A DNA stretch of 64,000 nucleotides, taken from assembly GCA_024234735.1 (NCBI GenBank), contig JACKNV010000013.1:13595-77594 (forward strand), in the 5' to 3' direction. This DNA is from Pseudomonadales bacterium. Lineage in GTDB: Bacteria > Pseudomonadota > Gammaproteobacteria > Pseudomonadales > Halieaceae. This document shows positions 34,531 through 43,112 of this stretch, piece after piece; the first letter of the stretch is position 1; each line of letters starts with the position of its first letter. A program made the position numbers and the translations under genes. The notes under the pieces were generated by a model. It was not told the DNA's origin. It saw nothing but the letters and a program-made list of their open reading frames with translations, and searched no databases.

Positions 34531-35961
34531 TCAGCTGGCCGGACTCCCCGCGGGCTGCGCCAGGAAAGCCATAATGCCCGCGGCGGCGCTGCGCCCCTGC
34601 TGCACCGCGTGCACCACCAGGCTGGAGCCCCTGACCATGTCACCGCCACCGAAGACCCCGGGGCTATCGGTCTGGAAGGCGAAGCGACCGGTTGCACCCA
34701 CCGTCTGCAAGCGACCATCGGCAGTGAAATTGACCTCCCCGGCAGGCAGCCAGGCCGGCGGCTCGGTATCGAAGCCAAAAGCGAGAATGATGTGATCGGC
34801 GGGAATGACTCGCTCCGAGCCGGCAACCGGCACCGGCCGACGACGGCCATCGGCATCGACCGGCCCGGCTTCGGTGGCCACGACCCGCAAACCTGTCACC
34901 TGGCCCCCCTCCCCGACAATTTCCAGGGGTTGCGTATTCCACAGGAATTGCACGCCCTCCTCCTGGGCGTTGGTCAGCTCCCGCCGGCTGCCCGGAATAT
35001 TCCCGGCGTCCCGCCGGTAGACGCAGGTCACGCTGCTGGCGCCCTGGCGCAGGGCGGTGCGGTTGCAGTCCATGGCGGTATCGCCGCCGCCGAGCACCAG
35101 CACGCGCTGCCCGGCCATGTCGGCATAACCCTCGCCACCCGGATAGCCGAGCACGCGGTAGGCATTGCCTATCAGATAGGGCAGGGCCATGTGCACACCG
35201 GGCAGGTGACCGCCGGGCAGATCCCCGGTAATGCCCTTGTCGGTTCCCAGCCCCAGGAAAATCGCGTCGAAGTCGTTGCGCAATTGCTCAAAGGACAGGT
35301 CGACACCGATCGTGGTATTCAGCCTGAACGTCACCCCCATGGCCTCGAGGACGGCGCGCCGTTGCTGTACCACCCGGGTTTCCAGCTTGAATTCGGGGAT
35401 ACCGAAACTCAGCAGCCCGCCGATCTCCGGGTGCCGGTCGAAAACCACGGCCTTCACGCCATTGCGCGCCAGGACATCGGCGCAGCCGAGGCCGGCGGGG
35501 CCGGCACCGACGATTGCTACCCTTCCCTGGACGCGGGGTTCGTCCGCCACCGGCGGGACCCACCCCATGGCGAACGCCGTATCGGTGATGTAACGCTCCA
35601 CGGCACCGATGCTGACCGCGCCGAAGCCATCCTCCAGCGTGCAGGCCCCTTCACAGAGACGATCCTGCGGGCAGATCCGCCCGCAGATTTCCGGCAGCGA
35701 ATTGGTCTGGTGGGAGAGCGCCGCGGCCTCCAGCAACCGGCCCTCCCGAACCAGCCTGAGCCAGTAGGGGATGTGATTGTGCACCGGACACTTCCACTCA
35801 CAGTAGGGGCTGCCGCAGTCCAGGCAACGGCCGGCCTGTGCGCTCGCCGTGTCGGCGTCGTAGCCGGTATAGATTTCGGCGAACTGCGTGGTGCGCCGCT
35901 CGAGGGCCAGTTTGCCCGGATCCTCCCGGGCCAACTCGACGAATTGGAAATGGTTGGCCAT
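34531..35961 (-). CDS. gltD: Glutamate synthase [NADPH] small subunit
   Basis: A 476-residue flavoprotein that passes electrons from NADPH to GltB. It has the N-terminal 4Fe-4S cysteines CLDCGSPYCEWKCPVHN (about residues 46-62) and CGRICPQDRLCEGAC (about 93-107), and an FAD-binding GxGxxG in VAIVGAGPAGLGCADVLA (about 148). The NADPH-binding VLVLGGGDTAMDCNRTAL is at about 290, and the C-terminal FGGGDMVRGSSLVVHAVQQGRSAA is present. The length fits the family. GGGAGG lies just before the ATG. It is transcribed towards gltB with only 33 bases between the two stop codons, so it needs its own promoter in the 281-bp gap at 35962-36242, where I see no clear consensus. Confidence 0.96.
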   Translation of the reverse strand: MANHFQFVELAREDPGKLALERRTTQFAEIYTGYDADTASAQAGRCLDCGSPYCEWKCPVHNHIPYWLRLVREGRLLEAAALSHQTNSLPEICGRICPQDRLCEGACTLEDGFGAVSIGAVERYITDTAFAMGWVPPVADEPRVQGRVAIVGAGPAGLGCADVLARNGVKAVVFDRHPEIGGLLSFGIPEFKLETRVVQQRRAVLEAMGVTFRLNTTIGVDLSFEQLRNDFDAIFLGLGTDKGITGDLPGGHLPGVHMALPYLIGNAYRVLGYPGGEGYADMAGQRVLVLGGGDTAMDCNRTALRQGASSVTCVYRRDAGNIPGSRRELTNAQEEGVQFLWNTQPLEIVGEGGQVTGLRVVATEAGPVDADGRRRPVPVAGSERVIPADHIILAFGFDTEPPAWLPAGEVNFTADGRLQTVGATGRFAFQTDSPGVFGGGDMVRGSSLVVHAVQQGRSAAAGIMAFLAQPAGSPAS

Positions 35962-36242
35962 GCCAGTGCCTCCCGCCGGCCCCTGAAGCGCCGCTTACCG
36001 GTAATCAGTTGTTCCAGCAGGGCGCCGCACCACACTGCTCCCGGTTCGCGCGCGCCCGACAGGATCCTGTCAAGGGATAAAGCAAATTCCGCACCAAGTG
36101 GATGGGGCTGTAAAAACAGCAACTTAACTCCCGGGCCACTTCCAGAACCGCACCGCGACGAGCAGCGATGGTGCAACTTCCCCGGCGGCGCACCAATTGC
36201 GGTCACCAGCGGTGCACGCTGCAATGCCCCTGAGCGGCGCGA

Positions 36243-38492
36243 ATGTCACTATTCACTGCCTGCCGCGCTGGTGTCCGGGGCTTTCGATTTGGCATACTGT
36301 GGGGCAAGCCAATCGCCACCGCGCATCGGGACACAACCCATACCTTGGAACCGGGCAACGACAATTTCGACGCGGCCATCAACGCCCACGACGCCGCCGT
36401 GGCGGCGCGCCAGCTCGATATCTGGGTAGGCGCCGAGCCGACCTTCACCAATCGCGAATCGGAATCCTCCGAATGGCTCAACGAGGCGCTCGGTGAGACC
36501 AAGGAGCGCTATGCCCGGCGCATCATCGAGACACTGCGGCGCGACCAACCCGGCTCGCTCATCCTGCGCACCGTGGGGCGCCAGTATCCCGGGGAAGATG
36601 CGCCGCGCTGGAGCCTGGGACTGTACTGGCGGCGCGACGGCAATGCACTGGCGGAGGCGCTGCCGGCGGACCCCGTCGACACCGCCTGTGACTGTGACGA
36701 ACGGCAACTGACCGCATTCTGGCAGCGCCTCGGCAAAGTGCTGGACAGCGATGGCTGGACCGCGTCGGTATTTCGCATCGACGGCGACATGGGCCTGCGT
36801 ATACTGTTTCGCTGCGACGGGCAGGCAACCGTGGCGGACCCGACCACCGAGCCGCGCCTGGCGCGCGCGACCCTGCAATCCCAGGCCTTGCCGCCGGAGG
36901 GAATCTGCGACGATCTCGCCAGCGAAGGTTACCACCTGGTTGCCCTGGGTTGCGCGCCCACCGGCCCCGGACAAAGCCGCCAACCCTGCCTGGAGTTGCC
37001 CGCCTTTAGCGATGCGCAGTGCTTCCAGGCGTTCGTTGTGCGGGTAGCCGCGGCGGCGCGCGAAACCGGCCTCGGCGAACTGGTCTGGACCGGCTTTCCG
37101 CCGCCGGTGGATGCAACCGTTGCCTGGATGACGGTCACCCCCGACCCGGCCGTGATCGAGGTCAACGAGGCACCCGCCGCCACCATGACGGAATTCCTCC
37201 ACATGAGCCGCGGGCTGTTCGCCACCGCGCAGGCGGCGGGGCTCTCCCCCTACCGGCTGAACTACAACGGCAACCTGTCGGAGAGCGGCGGCGGCGGGCA
37301 GTTCACCCTGGGCGGCCCCAGCGCTGAACACAGCCCGTTTTTCGTCGCCCCCGGGCTGCTGCCGCGGCTGGTGGAGTACCTCAACCGACATCCGTCGCTG
37401 TCCTACTGGTTTGCCCCGGTGTACGTGGGGAGTTTCAGCCAGTCGCCCAGGACGGACGAGAACGTACTCGAGTCATTCAATGAACTGCAGGTCGCGCTCC
37501 AGCACCTCGAGACCGTGGACAGCCCCTCGCCGGAGTTGCTCTGGAGCAGCCTCAGCCCGTTCCTGGTCGACACCTCCGGGAACGCACACCGCAGCGAGCT
37601 GAACATCGAGAAACTCTGGAATCCCTACCTGCCCGGCAGGGGCCAGCTCGGGCTGGTCGAGTTCCGCGCCTTCCGCATGGCCAGGGACGCGGAGACCGCA
37701 ACCTCCCTGGCGGCCATGCTGCGGACCGTGGCGGCCATGCTGGGCGGGCGGGCAGGCAGTCAGCCCCTGGTGGAATGGGGCAGCCGCCTGCACGATCGCT
37801 TCGCCCTGCCGTTTTACCTGCGCCAGGACCTCGGGGAGGTGTTCGCCGATCTGGAAAACGCGGGGCTTGGCCTGGAGCCGCCCATCACCAGGCGGCTGTA
37901 TGCCAACGGCTGGCAGCATGTCGGCAATACCGAATGCGGCGGCTGCCGGCTCGAGGTCGAACAGGCCATCGAGTTCTGGCCGCTGCTTGGCGATGCCGCC
38001 ACCCATTCGGGGGGCTCGCGCCTGGTGGATGCGAGCACCAGCCGCCTGCAACTGACCCTGCGCCCCACGGGAGCAGGCCCATTCGATAGCGACGGCTGGC
38101 AGCTGCTGGCCGCCGGCTACCGCCTGCCCCTGCGCCGCGAGCGCGACGAGGCCGGCGAGGTACTGGTCATGGGCCTGCGGTTTCGCAGCTTTGTACCCTG
38201 GATCGGCCTGCACCCGTCTCTGGAGGCGCAGGGGCCCGTCGTCCTCCACCTGCTGCCGCCGGGCGACGGCTGGGGGCAGCGCATCACGCTATACGACTGG
38301 CAACCCCAGGGTCTGCCCTACGACGGCCTGCCGGACACTCTCGAAGAAGCGCAGCGGCGCAGGCGCGAGCGTTTCGTGGTGGAGGAAATAGCCGCCTGCG
38401 ACGTACCCGCGGCGGTGCCGCCGCCGGCCAGGGCCGTGACCGACTGCTGCCTCGACCTGCGACGCACCAGTGCCGTGCGGCAACCGGCGTAG
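36243..38492 (+). CDS. DUF2126 protein lacking the transglutaminase domain
   Basis: A protein of about 749 residues matching the large C-terminal region of DUF2126 proteins, which usually have an N-terminal transglutaminase-like domain and exceed 1000 residues. Recognisable stretches are WVGAEPTFTNRESESSEW, RYARRIIETLRRDQPGSLILRTVGRQYPGED, PRWSLGLYWRRDG, EVNEAPAATMTEFLHMSRGLF, GGQFTLGGPS, LVEFRAFRMARDAETA and VMGLRFRSFVPWIGLHPSLEAQGP. The first 35 residues do not resemble the family and no good ribosome-binding site precedes the ATG, so a TTG at 36345 is a plausible real start. It belongs functionally with the ATP-grasp/alpha-E pair at 27.5-30.0 kb but is separated from them by gltB and gltD. 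The enzymatic role is unknown. Confidence 0.82.
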   Translation: MSLFTACRAGVRGFRFGILWGKPIATAHRDTTHTLEPGNDNFDAAINAHDAAVAARQLDIWVGAEPTFTNRESESSEWLNEALGETKERYARRIIETLRRDQPGSLILRTVGRQYPGEDAPRWSLGLYWRRDGNALAEALPADPVDTACDCDERQLTAFWQRLGKVLDSDGWTASVFRIDGDMGLRILFRCDGQATVADPTTEPRLARATLQSQALPPEGICDDLASEGYHLVALGCAPTGPGQSRQPCLELPAFSDAQCFQAFVVRVAAAARETGLGELVWTGFPPPVDATVAWMTVTPDPAVIEVNEAPAATMTEFLHMSRGLFATAQAAGLSPYRLNYNGNLSESGGGGQFTLGGPSAEHSPFFVAPGLLPRLVEYLNRHPSLSYWFAPVYVGSFSQSPRTDENVLESFNELQVALQHLETVDSPSPELLWSSLSPFLVDTSGNAHRSELNIEKLWNPYLPGRGQLGLVEFRAFRMARDAETATSLAAMLRTVAAMLGGRAGSQPLVEWGSRLHDRFALPFYLRQDLGEVFADLENAGLGLEPPITRRLYANGWQHVGNTECGGCRLEVEQAIEFWPLLGDAATHSGGSRLVDASTSRLQLTLRPTGAGPFDSDGWQLLAAGYRLPLRRERDEAGEVLVMGLRFRSFVPWIGLHPSLEAQGPVVLHLLPPGDGWGQRITLYDWQPQGLPYDGLPDTLEEAQRRRRERFVVEEIAACDVPAAVPPPARAVTDCCLDLRRTSAVRQPA

Positions 38493-38551
38493 CGGCGGAT
38501 GAAGACCGTGCAGCCGCGACACCCTCGCCCCCTGGCTCAGGAGACAAGGGC

Positions 38552-39577
38552 ATGACGTTGCGCCGTATCCTGGCCTGGGCCGGAGTCGCCCTGCTGGCAG
38601 TCATTGTGATCGCATCGGGCCTGTTGTACCTGCGCCAGCAGCTGGGAATCCACAAGGCGGAGCAGTGGATTCGCGACTTCCCGGTGGAGCCGGTCGGGGA
38701 TTTTGGCGCGACCCGGGTCCTGAGAATCCTGCCGCTGATGGAATACCACAGCGCGGACCCTGCCCTGCGCTCCGAGGTCGGCCTGTCCTATCTGGTGGAT
38801 ACCGACGAGCACCGCATTCTCTACGATGTCGGCTTCAACGCCTCGGCGGAGACCCCCTCGCCCCTCGAGCACAATATGGCGGAGCTGGGGATAGAGCTGG
38901 CCGGTATCGACATGGTGTTCATATCGCACAACCACATGGACCATGTGGGCGGCTTACACTGGCAGCGTTTGAATACCTTCTCCCTGGGCAGGGACCAGGT
39001 GCCCTTTCCCAACCCACGGACCCAGCTTATCGCGCCGGCGTCGATGAGCTATCCCGGGCTGTCCAGCGTGCGCGCGGACCGGCCCATGTCGCTGGGCGAG
39101 GGGGTCGGCAGCACCGGTATCGGCACCACCGGCACCCTGCCCCGGCAGCTGGTCGTGGGCTGGATCGAGGAACACTCCCTGGTGGTCAATGTGGCGGGGT
39201 TGGGCGGGGTCATTATCGTCGGCTGCGGCCACCAGACAGTGACCAACCTGCTGGCGCGATACGACGCGGCGTTCAGCGAGCCGCTGTACGGTATCGTGGG
39301 CGGGCTGCACTTCCCCGTACCGGAGGGCCGCATCCACTACGGGCCGCTGGACGTGCAGCGCCAGCTCGCCTCGGGCACGGGCCCGCTGAGCCCGGTTGCC
39401 ATGCCCGAGGTTCACCGGGAGCTGGCACTGCTGCGCGAGCGCAACCTCGGGCTGATAGCCGTCAGCGCCCACGACAGCAGCGACGAGGTGATCGAGCTGA
39501 TCCGCACCGAGTTCGGCGACGCGCACCGCTACATACGGGTGGGTGAGGAGATCGTCATCACGGCGGCCGAGCAGTAG
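38552..39577 (+). CDS. Membrane-anchored metallo-beta-lactamase-fold hydrolase
   Basis: A 341-residue protein with an N-terminal transmembrane anchor (ILAWAGVALLAVIVIASGLLYL, about residues 6-27) and a periplasmic or cytoplasmic MBL domain. The metal motif is FISHNHMDHVGGLHW (HxHxDH, about 129-143). GVIIVGCGHQTVTNLL (about 222) supplies a further histidine, and GIVGGLHFPVPEGRI is typical of the subgroup related to archaeal 7,8-dihydropterin-6-methyl-4-aminobenzenephosphate synthases. A C-terminal histidine in VSAHDSSDEVIELI completes the site. GGAG lies ahead of the ATG. It stands alone between DUF2126 and the GST-like gene. The substrate is unknown. Confidence 0.85.
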   Translation: MTLRRILAWAGVALLAVIVIASGLLYLRQQLGIHKAEQWIRDFPVEPVGDFGATRVLRILPLMEYHSADPALRSEVGLSYLVDTDEHRILYDVGFNASAETPSPLEHNMAELGIELAGIDMVFISHNHMDHVGGLHWQRLNTFSLGRDQVPFPNPRTQLIAPASMSYPGLSSVRADRPMSLGEGVGSTGIGTTGTLPRQLVVGWIEEHSLVVNVAGLGGVIIVGCGHQTVTNLLARYDAAFSEPLYGIVGGLHFPVPEGRIHYGPLDVQRQLASGTGPLSPVAMPEVHRELALLRERNLGLIAVSAHDSSDEVIELIRTEFGDAHRYIRVGEEIVITAAEQ

Positions 39578-39657
39578 CGTGTCCAGCAAAGCGACCTGTT
39601 GGCGCGGCCCTGGCAAACGGCGCGTAACGATAACAATCATATTGGAGGCACCGGCCC

Positions 39658-40767
39658 ATGGCGTCACGCGAGTCGATCTGCCCGGTCACCATCTACGGGT
39701 CCAGCATTTCCTATTTCACCGGCAAGCTGGAGACTTACTGCCGTATAAAAGGCATCCCCTACCGGCTCGAGGCGCTGACGGCGGGGCGCACCGCGCCGCT
39801 CGTCAGGGAGCACACCGGCTCCAGCCAGATGCCCGCCCTGCGACTGGCCGACGGGCGCTGGCTGAGTGACACCACGCCCATCATCCAGTGGTTCGAGCAG
39901 GCGTTTCCCGAGCCGGCGGTGATACCCTCTAACCCCCTGCAGCGCTTTTTCAGCCTGCTGCTGGAGGACTACGCCGACGAATGGCTGTGGCGGCCGGCCA
40001 TGCATTTTCGCTGGTATTACCAGGCCGGGGCACGCTTCGCGGGCCACCACCTGGCCGAGGAGATCGGCGCCGACGTCGCCCTCCCCACGGCCCTGAAGCG
40101 CTGGATGATCACCCGCCGCCAGCGCCGGGGCTATACCGCCGGGGACGGCATCACCCGCGACCAGGTGCCGGCCGTGGAGGCCATCTACCGGCGCATGCTG
40201 GAACAGCTGCAGGCCATCTTGCAGACGCGCCCTTTCCTGCTGGGAGAGCGGCCGAGCCTGGCGGATGTCGGCTTTTCCGGGCCCATCTTCCGCCATTTCG
40301 CCCTGGACCCGGTGCCCGCGGGGATCATGCGCCGGGAGGCGCCCGCCGTGTGGGAGTGGTCGGCACGGCTGTGGAACTATCGCCTGGGCGATACCAGTGG
40401 CGAACTGCTGGCGGGCATTCCCGGGGACTGGGGACCCATCCTGGACGAGATTGGCGCCCACTACCTGCCCTACCTGTGCGCCAACAACGCGGCAGTGGCC
40501 GCCGGCCACAGGCGCTTCGACGCTGAAGTCGGCGGGGTCCGCTACCGGGGGGCGCGCTGGTCGCGCTACCGGGTGTGGTGCCTGCAGCAGTTGCGCGCCC
40601 ATTTCAACGCGCTGGGCGCCGACGACCAGCTGGCGGCCCGCGCCCTGCTGGAGCGGCACGGCTGCTGGGAACCCCTGTGGCGGCAGGCGGAACTGCCCAT
40701 TGACGATTCGGTCTGCGGGCGGCTACCGTTCCATGTCGACGCCAAGATGATCGATGTCTACGATTAG
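39658..40767 (+). CDS. Glutathione S-transferase-like protein
   Basis: A 369-residue two-domain GST-fold protein. The thioredoxin-like N-domain (about 8-90) has YGSSISYFTGKLETYCRIKGIPYR, SSQMPALRLADGRWLSDTTPIIQWFEQAFP, which includes the cis-Pro (QMPAL) and the Ser-Asp-type glutathione contact (LSDT). The C-terminal helical domain includes RPSLADVGFSGPIFRHFALDP (N-capping box with Asp). The protein is longer than canonical GSTs by about 140 residues, with an extra C-terminal helical segment. GGAGG lies eight bases before the ATG. A standard catalytic Tyr/Ser/Cys is not evident; Ser near residue 15-18 is a candidate. No linked pathway gene suggests a substrate. Confidence 0.8.
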   Translation: MASRESICPVTIYGSSISYFTGKLETYCRIKGIPYRLEALTAGRTAPLVREHTGSSQMPALRLADGRWLSDTTPIIQWFEQAFPEPAVIPSNPLQRFFSLLLEDYADEWLWRPAMHFRWYYQAGARFAGHHLAEEIGADVALPTALKRWMITRRQRRGYTAGDGITRDQVPAVEAIYRRMLEQLQAILQTRPFLLGERPSLADVGFSGPIFRHFALDPVPAGIMRREAPAVWEWSARLWNYRLGDTSGELLAGIPGDWGPILDEIGAHYLPYLCANNAAVAAGHRRFDAEVGGVRYRGARWSRYRVWCLQQLRAHFNALGADDQLAARALLERHGCWEPLWRQAELPIDDSVCGRLPFHVDAKMIDVYD

Positions 40768-40885
40768 CCGCCAGGGCATCGTCGCCCTGCTGGATGCGGG
40801 CTTGCCAATAGCGCCCGGTTGACGGCTATTCCGCGGCTACCTACTATCACCGCAATAACCACGCCCTGACTTCCGGGACCCCGGT

Positions 40886-41269
40886 ATGAATGCAGAAAAA
40901 GTTGTCTTCGCGTTTTTCATCCTGCTGGCACTGACCTTCAACTTCGGCTTTTTCCTGGGGGATATCGACAACCCCGAGCACCACCATGTGTACGAGCTGT
41001 ACGCCGCCCTGGTGGTCAGCCTGATCGCCACGGTGATGAAGTTCGGTGATCGCACCCATATGGGAGCGGTGCTGCTCGCCACCAGCCTGGTGGCCGACCT
41101 GCAGCTTATCCTGGCGGCGGTGGTGTGGGCCGCCGCCGTGAACTTTACCGAAACCGGCATGGACCCGGAGATGATGGCCAGTATCGTGTCGCTGTCAGGG
41201 GGCGCCCTGGTGGCCAATTTCACCTCCGTGGTGCTGCTGATACTGGAGACCATGATGGTCCGCCACTGA
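40886..41269 (+). CDS. DUF6394 membrane protein next to a potassium channel
   Basis: A 127-residue protein with three or four transmembrane helices (about 6-26, 35-52, 60-85, 100-124). The stretch FNFGFFLGDIDNPEHHHVYELYAALVVSLIATVMKFGDRTH is strongly characteristic of the DUF6394 family, which in proteobacteria lies directly upstream of a TrkA-type potassium channel gene. Here the channel gene starts 18 bases downstream, so the two are co-transcribed. The histidine cluster EHHHVYE and acidic residues lie in a loop between helices. It may be an accessory subunit of the channel, an inference from conserved adjacency only. Confidence 0.8.
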   Translation: MNAEKVVFAFFILLALTFNFGFFLGDIDNPEHHHVYELYAALVVSLIATVMKFGDRTHMGAVLLATSLVADLQLILAAVVWAAAVNFTETGMDPEMMASIVSLSGGALVANFTSVVLLILETMMVRH

Positions 41270-41287
41270 CCGGGCCAGGCAGCTCCC

Positions 41288-43003
41288 ATGGGACACGTCT
41301 TCTACCTGCTCCTGCGCCGGCTGCGCGCGCCCTTCCTCACCATCATCGTCATCTACTCCATCTCCACGCTGGGGTTTGTGCTGATACCCGGCGTGGACGA
41401 CCAGGGCAACCCCTGGCACATGGACTTCTTCCACGCTTTCTACTTCGTCAGCTTCATGGGCTCCACCATCGGTTTCGGTGAAATCCCCTACCCCTTCACC
41501 GCGGCGCAGCGGGCCTGGACAATGGTCATGATCTACGCCACGGTGATCGGCTGGCTATACAGCATCGGCAAGATTCTGTCGCTGTTCCAGGACCCCAGCT
41601 TCAACCGGCTGATGCGGCGCACCACCTTTGCCCGCCGGGTGCGCCGTATCAGCGATCCCTTCTACCTGGTGTGCGGCTTCGGCTACACGGGCAAGCGCCT
41701 GGTGAGCCGCCTGGACGAGCAGGGCATACAACTGGTGGTGATCGATATCGACCCGCTGGCGATAGACGAGCTCGAGGCCCACAGTCTGGGGCTGGCGGTG
41801 CCCGGGCTGTGCGGCGACGCCGCCGATCCCGACACCCTGAACATTGCCGGGATACGCCGCAAGAACTGCATGGGCGTGATCGCCCTGACCAACGACGACC
41901 ACACCAACCTGGCGGTGTCGATCGACAGCAAGCTGGTAAACCCGGACCGCCTGGTCATCAGTCGCTCGCAGTCGGCGGCCAACACCGCCAACCTCGCCTC
42001 CTTCGGCACCGACTACATCATCGACCCCTTCGAAACCTTCGCCCAGCACTTGGTCAAGTCGATCAGGGAGCCCTACAAACACAACGTCAGCGACCTGGTA
42101 ATCAACCCCCACCACAAGGTGTGGGCCTCGCCCTACCAGGACACCAGCGGACGCTGGATCGTGTGCGGCTACGGCCGCTTCGGCCGCGCCCTGGACAAGA
42201 TCTTCCGCCGCCACGAGATTCCCACCACCTTCATAGAGATCGACCCCACGCTGCGCGGCGCGCCCGAGGGCACCGTGCTGGGCATGGGCACGGAGGAGGA
42301 AACCCTGCGCCAGGCAAAAATCGAGAGCGCCACCGGGATCGTGGCCGGCACCCCGGACGACGCCGACAACCTGTCGATCATACTCACCGCCAGGCAGATC
42401 AGGCCCGACATCATCACCGTGGCGCGCCAGAACCTCTCCTCCAACAAACCAATGTTCCGCGCCGCGGCGGTCAACCTGATCATGGAGCCGGTGCGCATCA
42501 TCGCCGACGAGATATTTATCAGGATCAACACGCCCCTGCTGATGGACTTTCTCGAGTGCCTGCAGGCCAGGGACGAGCAGTGGGCCCGGGAGTTGCTGAT
42601 ACAGGTCGGCGAGGTGGTCGAGGACCAGCCGCTGGACGCCTGGTCCTTCGAGGTCGACGCCGTGCAATGCCCGGCCATCGTCGACTGCCTCGGCCGCGGC
42701 AAGGCCGTCATGCTCGATCACCTGTGCCGCGACCCCAGGAACCGGGAAAACCCACTGCCGGCCGTTGTCCTGCTGCTGAAGCGCGGCAGCACGCGGACCC
42801 TGCTGCCCGACCCGCACACTGAAATCCTGGCCGGCGATGAGATTCTGGTCTGCGGCAAACACAGGGCCGAGGGGTCGATGAAATGGATCACCGGCAACTA
42901 CAACGTGCTGCGTTACATCCGCACGGGGGTAGAGGCGCCCGGGGGGCTAGTGTGGCAGTGGCTCTCGGCAAAACGCGAGAAGCCGCCCGCGGCCCGGCAG
43001 TAG
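41288..43003 (+). CDS. Potassium channel with two TrkA/RCK domains
   Basis: A 571-residue inner-membrane ion channel. The pore region has two transmembrane helices (about 13-35 and 78-98) around the selectivity filter STIGFGE (about 58-64), a variant of TVGYG. It is followed by two RCK/TrkA-N units, each with a nucleotide-binding Rossmann motif: VCGFGYTGKRL (about 128) and VCGYGRFGRALDKI (about 292). TrkA-C-like ends follow. Having two RCK repeats in one chain resembles eukaryotic BK and a group of bacterial channels (GsuK-like), in which ligands such as NAD or ions gate the pore. It is probably co-expressed with the DUF6394 gene. The gating ligand is unknown. Confidence 0.9.
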   Translation: MGHVFYLLLRRLRAPFLTIIVIYSISTLGFVLIPGVDDQGNPWHMDFFHAFYFVSFMGSTIGFGEIPYPFTAAQRAWTMVMIYATVIGWLYSIGKILSLFQDPSFNRLMRRTTFARRVRRISDPFYLVCGFGYTGKRLVSRLDEQGIQLVVIDIDPLAIDELEAHSLGLAVPGLCGDAADPDTLNIAGIRRKNCMGVIALTNDDHTNLAVSIDSKLVNPDRLVISRSQSAANTANLASFGTDYIIDPFETFAQHLVKSIREPYKHNVSDLVINPHHKVWASPYQDTSGRWIVCGYGRFGRALDKIFRRHEIPTTFIEIDPTLRGAPEGTVLGMGTEEETLRQAKIESATGIVAGTPDDADNLSIILTARQIRPDIITVARQNLSSNKPMFRAAAVNLIMEPVRIIADEIFIRINTPLLMDFLECLQARDEQWARELLIQVGEVVEDQPLDAWSFEVDAVQCPAIVDCLGRGKAVMLDHLCRDPRNRENPLPAVVLLLKRGSTRTLLPDPHTEILAGDEILVCGKHRAEGSMKWITGNYNVLRYIRTGVEAPGGLVWQWLSAKREKPPAARQ

Positions 43004-43112
43004 ACCCAATTGTCGCCTTGGCGGCATTCTTGTCCGGTTGTGTGCGCTATGGTTAGCGCAATGCCGGCTCCCGAGAGCGAGCCGGCGGCCCGGCAACGCA
43101 GGAGTCTTTACC

